From assembly GCA_937967955.1 (NCBI GenBank), contig CALBUB010000106.1, positions 1 to 12,131 on the forward strand: a DNA stretch of 12,131 nucleotides. The letters are read 5' to 3'. Positions within the stretch are counted from its first letter, which is position 1. Each line of letters starts with the position of its first letter. The notes beneath the pieces were generated by a model. That model was not told where the DNA came from and did no database searches. It was given only the letters and a program-made list of their open reading frames with translations. This DNA is from an uncultured Bacillota bacterium. Lineage in GTDB: Bacteria; Bacillota; Clostridia; Tissierellales; Tepidimicrobiaceae. The translations under genes and the position numbers were made by a program. Shown piece after piece: positions 1 to 5,724 of this stretch.

Positions 1-897
1 TCTGCCTATAGCTTCTATAGTCTTTTCGTTAGTAGACTGAACCCCTATTTCAAACTGGAATAAACCAGGTTTAGCCTTCTTTATAAACTTAAGCATATCT
101 TCATCTAGCAAATGGGCTGTTACTTCAAAGTGGAAATTCATATTCTCTGGATTTTTTGCCATAATAAACTCCATTATCTCCATGGCGTATTTCTTATTAG
201 CGTTAAAAGTCCTATCTACAAATTTTACTTGCCTTACCTTCATATCTATTAGCTTTTCTAAATCCTTTTTTACCCTATTTAAACTAAAATATCTAACCCC
301 TTTAATAGTAGATGATAAGCAAAATTGACAATTAAAAGGGCACCCTCTGGAACTTTCATAGTATACAATCTTATTTTTAAGACTTTCATCAACTTCTGCA
401 TAAGGTGAAGGTATTAAATCTAAATCTTTTATAAGTTCAGCTGGAGGATTTTTTACTATATCTTTGCCTTCTCTATACGTAAGACCCCTTATATTTGAAT
501 AATTGCTATCCCCATTAAAAATAGCCAATAGAAGCTCCCTAAAAGGTATCTCCCCTTCCCCTGAGACTATAAAATCTATAAACCAGTTATCTCTTAATAT
601 ATCTTCACTATCAAAGGATACTTCAGGGCCTCCAAGTATTATCATAATATTTGGCTTTACCCTTTTTAATATTTCACAAACCCTTAAAGTTTCCTCCCTA
701 TTCCATATATATGTGGAAAAACCTATTATATCAGGTTTTGCCTTATATATTTCTCCAGCTATATAGTCTATATTCTGGTTTATAGTAAATTCCATTAAAC
801 TAATATCAGCAATATCCTTACAAAATTCCTTTAAGTATCTAATAGATAAGGCTGAATGGATATATTTTGAGTTTAAAGTTGTTAGTAGGATTTTCAT
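1..897 (-). CDS. B12-binding-type radical SAM protein, probably DUF4080 family (3' part outside window)
   Basis: The first 299 codons of a longer gene that continues past the left edge. The start ATG at 897-895 follows an AAAGGAGA site at about 905-912. Residues 1 to about 130 look like the Rossmann-type cobalamin-binding domain of class B radical SAM enzymes: the start MKILLTTLNSKYIHSAL and an LGGPEVSFDSE stretch near residue 90. I see no DxHxxG cobalt-ligand motif, which is common in this class. The radical SAM domain follows, with the cluster motif CPFNCQFC (Cys186, Cys190, Cys193) expected to bind the 4Fe-4S cluster that cleaves S-adenosylmethionine, and EIGVQSTN at 283-290. The N-terminal wording matches proteins that carry a C-terminal DUF4080 domain; that domain would lie outside the window, so the subfamily is inferred. 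The substrate is unknown. The gene is divergent from the small gene at 1044 and has its own promoter. Confidence 0.85.
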   Translation of the reverse strand, partial: MKILLTTLNSKYIHSALSIRYLKEFCKDIADISLMEFTINQNIDYIAGEIYKAKPDIIGFSTYIWNREETLRVCEILKRVKPNIMIILGGPEVSFDSEDILRDNWFIDFIVSGEGEIPFRELLLAIFNGDSNYSNIRGLTYREGKDIVKNPPAELIKDLDLIPSPYAEVDESLKNKIVYYESSRGCPFNCQFCLSSTIKGVRYFSLNRVKKDLEKLIDMKVRQVKFVDRTFNANKKYAMEIMEFIMAKNPENMNFHFEVTAHLLDEDMLKFIKKAKPGLFQFEIGVQSTNEKTIEAIGR

Positions 898-924
898 TTT
901 TTATCTCTCCTTTAGATTAGTAAC

Positions 925-933
925 ATTATAGCA
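925..933 (-). promoter_or_regulatory. Extended -10 promoter for the radical SAM gene
   Basis: Read on the minus strand this is TGCTATAAT, a perfect TGnTATAAT extended -10 box, about 28 bp upstream of the ATG at 897. A TTGATG at 956-951 is 20 bp away, too far to be a standard -35 element, so the extended -10 probably carries the promoter. Predicted only. Confidence 0.55.
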
Positions 934-979
934 TAATTTTACTACTATCTCATCAACTGTATAATTTTTACCTGCTATA

Positions 980-1008
980 TTGAAGATTTTAGGCAAAAGG
1001 TATAGAAT
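980..1008 (+). promoter_or_regulatory. Sigma-A-type promoter for the small gene at 1044
   Basis: TTGAAG at 980-985 (4 of 6 matches to the -35 consensus) and TAGAAT at 1003-1008 (5 of 6 matches to the -10 consensus) are exactly 17 bp apart. Transcription would start near 1015, giving a leader of about 30 nt. The DNA is A/T-rich, so chance matches are possible, but spacing and placement before a good ribosome binding site support it. Confidence 0.5.
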
Positions 1009-1043
1009 TATATTAGACAAAATTTTATGAAAGGGGTTATTTA

Positions 1044-1262
1044 ATGAAGGAATTCGACAAGATATCCATCCAGGAGATATCAAAGGAAGACATGCTTACG
1101 ATCATAAAAGCTTTAGAGTATACTGGTACCAAAACTAAAATCAAAGAATTCATAAATTTAAAAAATAATATATTAAAAGAGTTAAGCTCCCTGGCAGAAA
1201 CTACTGAAGAAGAATTTTTAAAGTATTTAAGCAGTAGCTCTTCAGTTGAAAGTATACTCTAA
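1044..1262 (+). CDS. Small hypothetical protein, 72 aa
   Basis: I do not recognise this protein. It is the only plausible plus-strand gene here and lies in DNA not covered by another gene. Expression signals are complete: the promoter at 980-1008, a GAAAGGGG site at 1029-1036 seven bases before the ATG, and a hairpin terminator about 40 bp after the TAA. The product is hydrophilic, lysine- and glutamate-rich, without cysteine, signal peptide or membrane segment. It reads as mostly helical (for example TIIKALEYTGTKTKIKEFI, residues 19-37) and ends in a serine run (residues 63-67, within LSSSSSVESIL). It is convergent with argS and divergent from the radical SAM gene, so it is in no operon. A small soluble regulator or partner-binding protein is possible, but nothing in the sequence shows a function. 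Confidence 0.65.
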   Translation: MKEFDKISIQEISKEDMLTIIKALEYTGTKTKIKEFINLKNNILKELSSLAETTEEEFLKYLSSSSSVESIL

Positions 1263-1304
1263 TGCTTAGTACATATATACCTATATGCCCTATAAAAGAT
1301 AGAT

Positions 1305-1327
1305 AAACCTTCCAATAAGGAAGGTTT
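1305..1327. terminator. Bidirectional hairpin terminator between the small gene and argS
   Basis: A perfect 9-bp stem, AAACCTTCC at 1305-1313 with GGAAGGTTT at 1319-1327, encloses a 5-nt loop (AATAA). On the plus strand it runs into TTTTATTGTTTT, a good U-rich tract, so it should end the small gene's transcript. On the minus strand the hairpin starts 7 bp after the argS stop and is followed by a weaker T-rich stretch, so it probably serves argS too. Confidence 0.75.
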
Positions 1328-1334
1328 TATTGTT

Positions 1335-3035
1335 TTACATTTTATCTGGAGCAGCTATGCCAAGTAGATCTAAACCTGTTTTAATTGTAATTTTAGTTGC
1401 ATAAACTAAGGATAATCTAGCCTTTTTCAATTCCTCTTCTTCTGAAAGGATAGGACAGCTATTGTAGAATTTATTGAAGGCTTTAGCTATTTCTGTAACA
1501 TGTCTAGTGATAAAGGATGGTTCCAGCTTTTCATAGGCATCTAATACTGCTTGAGGGAAATTGTAAAGTAGTCTTGCCAAATCTATTTCTTCTTCAGCCT
1601 TCAGTAGACTGTAATCTACTTTATCGTCTAATTTAAATTCTCCCTTTTCAAGTAAGCTATTAGCTCTAGCATGGGTATATTGTACATAAGGTCCAGTTTC
1701 CCCTTCGAAACTTAAAGTTCTTTCCCAAGTAAATACATAGTCTTTAATCCTAGAGTTAAATAGCTCTTGGAACAATACAGCCCCAATTCCTACCTGTTTT
1801 GCTACTTCTTCTTTATTTTCCAAATTAGGATTCTTTTCTTCAATTATATTTTTTGTATTTTCTATAGCTTTGTTTAGCACATCTTCTAAAAATACTACTC
1901 TTCCCTTCCTAGTTGATAGGGTGCCATCTTCTAAACTTACCATACCAAAGGGCACATGGATACAATCATTAGCCCACTCATAACCCATCAATTCTAAGAT
2001 TTTAATCAATTGCTTAAAGTGTAGATTTTGCTGGGATGCAACTACATATATATTTTTATAGAAATCATAATGTTCCTTTCTATATATGGCAGCTGCAATA
2101 TCTCTTGTTATATACAGGGTAGAGCCATCACTCTTTTGAATAAGGGCAGGTGGCATATCATACTCCTCTAAGTCAACAATTTTAGCTCCTTCTGACTCTT
2201 TTAGTAAATCCTTTGCTTCAAGCTCTTCAATTACCCTATCCATCTTGTCAGAATAGAAGCTTTCCCCTGCATAGGAATCGAATTTAATATTTAATAAATC
2301 ATAAACCCTATTAAACTCCCTTAAGCTTATATCCCTTATCCATTGCCATAATTCTAATGCTTCTTCATTTTTATTTTCTAATTCCTTAAACCAATACCTT
2401 GCTTCTTCTTTTAAAGCCTCATCTTTTTCAGCTTCTGCATTAAATTTTACATATAGTTTTAATAGCTCATTTATAGGATCTTTTTCTATGACCTCTTTGT
2501 CTCCCCACTTCTTATAAGCTGCAATTAACATTCCAAATTGGGTTCCATAATCCCCTAAATGGTTTATGGCTATAGCATTAAAGCCTAAGTACTTGCAAAT
2601 TTTATATAATGCATTTCCTATGACAGTAGTCCTAATATGGCCAATATGGAAGGGCTTTGCAATATTAGGAGATGAAAACTCCACTATTATATTTCTTCCT
2701 TGACCTATATCCTTTGCAGCAAATTGTTCCTTCTTTTCCAGTATTTCTTTAAGTACAGTTTCAATAAGCTTTTCTTTATTTATGAAGAAATTCAGATATG
2801 GCCCCTTATTTTCCACTTTTTCAAAGTACTCAGAAGAACTTATTTTATTTACTAACTCCTCTGCAATTAGATTGGGAGCCTTTCTAAATATTTTGGCTAA
2901 TCTAAAGCAAGGAAAGGCATAATCACCTAAGTCATAGCTAGGTGGTACTTCAATTAAGCCTTGTACTTCTTCAGCAGTTAGTTCATCTACTACATTACAA
3001 ATGGAATTAACTACTTCCCTTTTAAAATCAATCAT
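1335..3035 (-). CDS. argS: Arginyl-tRNA synthetase
   Basis: Cytoplasmic class Ia synthetase that charges tRNA-Arg with arginine using ATP. It has 566 residues, the normal length. The N-terminal additional domain that contacts the tRNA D-loop spans about residues 1-95. The class I catalytic domain carries the HIGH signature exactly as HIGH at 130-133 inside the ArgRS block SSPNIAKPFHIGH. The KMSKS position has STRKG at 374-378, the usual ArgRS departure from the consensus. The C-terminal helical DALR anticodon-binding domain begins near residue 445 with GETGPYVQYTHARA and ends in LLGIAAPDKM. The ATG at 3035 has an AAAGGAGG site 7 nt upstream (3050-3043), so the start is firm. The gene has its own promoter and a T-box leader, which places it under control of uncharged tRNA, presumably tRNA-Arg. 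No defect is visible. Confidence 0.97.
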   Translation of the reverse strand: MIDFKREVVNSICNVVDELTAEEVQGLIEVPPSYDLGDYAFPCFRLAKIFRKAPNLIAEELVNKISSSEYFEKVENKGPYLNFFINKEKLIETVLKEILEKKEQFAAKDIGQGRNIIVEFSSPNIAKPFHIGHIRTTVIGNALYKICKYLGFNAIAINHLGDYGTQFGMLIAAYKKWGDKEVIEKDPINELLKLYVKFNAEAEKDEALKEEARYWFKELENKNEEALELWQWIRDISLREFNRVYDLLNIKFDSYAGESFYSDKMDRVIEELEAKDLLKESEGAKIVDLEEYDMPPALIQKSDGSTLYITRDIAAAIYRKEHYDFYKNIYVVASQQNLHFKQLIKILELMGYEWANDCIHVPFGMVSLEDGTLSTRKGRVVFLEDVLNKAIENTKNIIEEKNPNLENKEEVAKQVGIGAVLFQELFNSRIKDYVFTWERTLSFEGETGPYVQYTHARANSLLEKGEFKLDDKVDYSLLKAEEEIDLARLLYNFPQAVLDAYEKLEPSFITRHVTEIAKAFNKFYNSCPILSEEEELKKARLSLVYATKITIKTGLDLLGIAAPDKM

Positions 3036-3050
3036 TTAAATACCTCCTTT

Positions 3051-3292
3051 AAATAGTATTAGCTCCCATCTCAAAAAATAAGAGACGAGAGCTATCCCGC
3101 GGTACCACTCTTATTGGCATAGGCCCACTTGGTGTTGTAACGCTACAAGCGTAATATCCTACTTATATTTCGGATAATATTCTCCGGAGCTCTCTTCAAA
3201 TATAGACTTGTACTGGCTTCCACCAAACCCAGCTCGCTAGGACAATATCTATATTCTACTCTCTCCTTCATTGAATTTACATATTCATTATC
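3051..3292 (-). promoter_or_regulatory. T-box leader (tRNA-sensing riboswitch) of argS
   Basis: Transcript order is high to low coordinates. Stem I: base GGAG near 3266 with CTCC near 3187, then an internal loop with the typical AGTAG / GAA strands, an 8-bp helix AATATAGA / TCTATATT, and the distal AGCGAG and GGTGGAAGCC conserved blocks within a CTGG/CCAG hairpin. A small hairpin TTGTA/TACAA (about 3147-3134) fits stem III. The T-box core GTGGTACCGCGG lies at 3108-3097. The antiterminator folds cleanly: A1 AATAAGAG (3115-3108) with CTCTTATT (3084-3077), a 7-nt bulge TGGTACC (3107-3101) to pair with the tRNA end, and A2 GCGGGA (3100-3095) with TCTCGT (3090-3085). In the specifier loop the AGA triplet at 3193-3191 (arginine) fits the downstream gene. 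The neighbouring register GAG (Glu) cannot be excluded by eye. The bulge TGGT would pair with a tRNA whose discriminator base is A. Confidence 0.93.
3060..3094 (-). terminator. T-box attenuator hairpin upstream of argS
   Basis: AGCTCTCGTCTC (3093-3082) pairs along all 12 bases, with two G-U pairs, to GAGATGGGAGCT (3072-3061) around a 9-nt T-rich loop; T3094-A3060 can add a pair. The 5' arm overlaps the antiterminator strands at 3090-3082, so the two folds exclude each other, as expected for a T-box. The tail after the stem (ATACTATTT) is a poor U-tract for an intrinsic terminator. Confidence 0.75.
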
Positions 3293-3298
3293 AGGAAT

Positions 3299-3327
3299 AA
3301 TATACAATAATAGAGAAAATAATTCAA
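3299..3327 (-). promoter_or_regulatory. Sigma-A-type promoter for the argS T-box transcript
   Basis: On the minus strand TTGAAT (3327-3322, 4 of 6) and TATATT (3304-3299, 5 of 6) are separated by exactly 17 bp. The -35 box starts only 4 bp past the mutS2 stop codon. Transcription would start at about 3292, just before T-box stem I, which is the expected layout. Confidence 0.65.
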
Positions 3328-3331
3328 GGAG

Positions 3332-5710
3332 TTATTTTAATTCTATTACTGTAACTCCTGTTCCACCTTCATTATAATTACCAGTTCTAAAGCTTTTAAC
3401 ATGCCTGTGCTTCTTAATATAAGCCCTTATACCTTCCCTTAATACTCCAGTCCCTTTCCCATGGATAATGTAAGCTTGTTTTATACCAGCTATAAAAGCA
3501 TCATCAATATATTTATCTAACTCCAACATAGCTTCATCTAGAGTTTTACCTCTTAAGTCTATTTCATTTTTTATATTAGAAGCTTTGGACTTTATTATCT
3601 TCTTAGTGCTTGTTTGTGCCTTTTCTTCTTCAGAGGCTTTTGCCCTTTTAAGGGTAGATATGTGAACCTTAACCTTCATAATACCTACTTGTACAAGTAC
3701 ATTGCCTTCTTCATCAGGCAGTTCTAATACAGTACCCTTTTGCTGCAAAGACAATATATATACAGTTTCTCCTACCTTTAAATCCTTAATCTTCTCATCA
3801 GCCTTTACATTTAAAATATCTTCAGCTAAGGAACTTTCTATTTCACTTAAACTGCCTCTTAATTTATCCTGTGCCCTTTGAAGCTCTCTTATTCTATCTT
3901 TTTCTATTTGTTGGGATATTTCCTTTAATTCTTTAATTATTCCATCGGCTTCCTCTTTAGCCGTTCTCAATATTTTCCTTGCTTCTTCCTTGGCTTCAGT
4001 AATTATCTTTTCCCTTCTCTCTTTAGCCTTCTCCTTTTCTTTTTCAAGTTCTATTTTTAGTTTTTCAACTTCAGCTTTTAATTTTTCAGCTTCTGCCCTA
4101 TTTTCTTCTGCTATTTTTCTATCCTTATCGATAGCCTTTAGTATCCCTTCAAATTCTACACTTTCCTTTGATACTAAGCTTCTTGCATAATCTATTATAT
4201 GGTTTGGAAGGCCTAGTCTTGAAGAAATTTCAAAAGCATTAGATTTTCCAGGTACTCCAATTAATAGCCTGTAAGTAGGACTTAAAGTTTCCACATCAAA
4301 TTCTACAGATGCATTCTTTACTCCTTCTGTAGTCAATGCATATATTTTTAATTGGCTGTAATGGGTAGTAGCTACTGTCCTTATATTCTTCTTCAGTAGA
4401 TAATCTAATATGGACATGGCTAAGGCTGCCCCTTCAGTAGGGTCAGTACCTGCTCCTAGTTCATCAAAAAGGACTAAACTATTTTGTTCTAGCTCCTTAA
4501 AGATATTTACAATATTAGTCATATGGGATGAGAAGGTACTTAAGCTCTGTTCAATACTTTGTTCATCTCCTATATCGGCAAATACTTTATCAAATACTGC
4601 AATTTGAGAATTGGAATTAGCTGGTATAAAAAGACCAGCTTGGGCCATTAAAGTTAGTAAGCCTACAGTTTTCAGGGTAACAGTTTTACCTCCGGTATTA
4701 GGACCTGTTATGACCAGAGTATTAAAATCTTTTCCTAAATAGATGTCTATTGGCACCACCGTTTTTGGGTCCAGTAAGGGATGGCGACCTTTTTTGATGT
4801 CTATATATCCTTCTTTATTTAATAAAGGTTCTGTCCCATCAATTTCTAAGGCATACTTACCCTTTGCAAATATATAATCTAATCGCTGGAGTATTTTTTG
4901 ATTGTTCCTAATATATTCGGCTTTTTCTTTAACTAGCCCTGTTAGCTCTTTTAATATCCTTTCTATCTCTTTTCTTTCTTTTATATGGAGTTCTCTCAGT
5001 TCATTATTTAATTCCACCACTGCCAATGGTTCCACAAAAATTGTTGCACCACTGGAAGATTGGTCGTGGATAATACCTTTAAAATGCCTCTTGTTTTCCT
5101 GCTTAATGGGAACTACAAATCTACCCTCTCTTACGGTAATTATGGTATCCTGTAAATACCTTCTATACTTTTCAGAGTTGATAATTGAATTAAGCCTATC
5201 TCTTATTGCATCATTTTTGCTAACTATCTGCCTTCTAATATTTCTTAAAGTAGGACTTGCATTATCTGAAATTTCATCTTCGTTTATAATAGCATTTTCA
5301 ATCTCATCTTCTATATCTTTAAACACTCTTAAATTATCAATAAGCTCTTGTATAATAGGATAGTTGGTAATTCCTTCACTTTTTGCTTCCTTTAAATAGG
5401 CTTTTAGATTTCTGGAACATCTTAACATATCTACAACCTTAAGCAAGTTGGCTGGAGAAAGGGTACCGCCAATTTCCGCTAGCTTAAGTTCCCTATTAAT
5501 ATCTTCTATACCATATAGGGGAGGAGCCCCTTTTCTAACTAATAGTTGGAAAGCCTCCCTAGTCTCCTGTTGTAGGTATTTAACCTTTTCTAACTCTCTT
5601 TCAGGTTTAAGTTCTTTTATTATAGCCTTTCCTAGCTGAGATTCAGCTTTTTCTGAAACCTTTTCTACAATTTTATCAAATTCTAATACCCTAAGAGTCT
5701 TTTCGTTCAT
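3332..5710 (-). CDS. mutS2: MutS2 family ATPase with C-terminal Smr domain
   Basis: 792 residues, full length. Unlike mismatch-repair MutS it lacks the N-terminal mismatch-recognition domain. Residues 1 to about 320 hold the MutS-type core and clamp helices. The ATPase follows: Walker A GPNTGGKT at 336-343, the STFSSHM signature at 391-397, Walker B LVLFDE at 412-417 then LGAGTDP, and a histidine switch in TTHYS near 450. A long Lys/Glu-rich coiled coil runs from about 515 to 635, then a small beta (KOW-like) region with GETVYILSLQQKGTVLELPDEEGN. The C-terminal Smr domain has IDLRG at 717-721 and HGKGTG at 750-755. Known members suppress recombination, act as Smr-dependent nucleases, and in Bacillus subtilis split collided ribosomes; which applies here cannot be read from sequence. 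The ATG at 5710 has GAGGTGA at 5721-5715. It lies 14 bp after the U32 gene, so it is very likely cotranscribed. Confidence 0.97.
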   Translation of the reverse strand: MNEKTLRVLEFDKIVEKVSEKAESQLGKAIIKELKPERELEKVKYLQQETREAFQLLVRKGAPPLYGIEDINRELKLAEIGGTLSPANLLKVVDMLRCSRNLKAYLKEAKSEGITNYPIIQELIDNLRVFKDIEDEIENAIINEDEISDNASPTLRNIRRQIVSKNDAIRDRLNSIINSEKYRRYLQDTIITVREGRFVVPIKQENKRHFKGIIHDQSSSGATIFVEPLAVVELNNELRELHIKERKEIERILKELTGLVKEKAEYIRNNQKILQRLDYIFAKGKYALEIDGTEPLLNKEGYIDIKKGRHPLLDPKTVVPIDIYLGKDFNTLVITGPNTGGKTVTLKTVGLLTLMAQAGLFIPANSNSQIAVFDKVFADIGDEQSIEQSLSTFSSHMTNIVNIFKELEQNSLVLFDELGAGTDPTEGAALAMSILDYLLKKNIRTVATTHYSQLKIYALTTEGVKNASVEFDVETLSPTYRLLIGVPGKSNAFEISSRLGLPNHIIDYARSLVSKESVEFEGILKAIDKDRKIAEENRAEAEKLKAEVEKLKIELEKEKEKAKERREKIITEAKEEARKILRTAKEEADGIIKELKEISQQIEKDRIRELQRAQDKLRGSLSEIESSLAEDILNVKADEKIKDLKVGETVYILSLQQKGTVLELPDEEGNVLVQVGIMKVKVHISTLKRAKASEEEKAQTSTKKIIKSKASNIKNEIDLRGKTLDEAMLELDKYIDDAFIAGIKQAYIIHGKGTGVLREGIRAYIKKHRHVKSFRTGNYNEGGTGVTVIELK

Positions 5711-5724
5711 ATCTTCACCTCAAA

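Noticed and set aside
933..971. Near-direct repeats ATAATTTTAC / ATAATTTTTAC, and TATAGCA / TGCTATA, in the divergent intergenic region, as possible operators.
   Set aside because: Low-complexity A/T sequence; one half overlaps the -10 box and the spacings suggest no known regulator.
901..1083. A 60-codon minus-strand frame overlapping the divergent promoter region and the start of the small gene.
   Set aside because: No ribosome binding site at its start, it covers both predicted promoters, and it runs into the radical SAM leader. Judged to be chance.
1265..1277. TTAGTACATATAT occurs both here and near 8748-8760.
   Set aside because: A 13-base repeat of A/T-rich sequence is expected by chance in 12 kb of such DNA, and the contexts differ.
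3878..4160. The Lys/Glu-rich repeats in mutS2 as a possible tandem DNA repeat.
   Set aside because: This is the normal coiled-coil segment of MutS2 before its Smr domain; the DNA is not a true tandem repeat.
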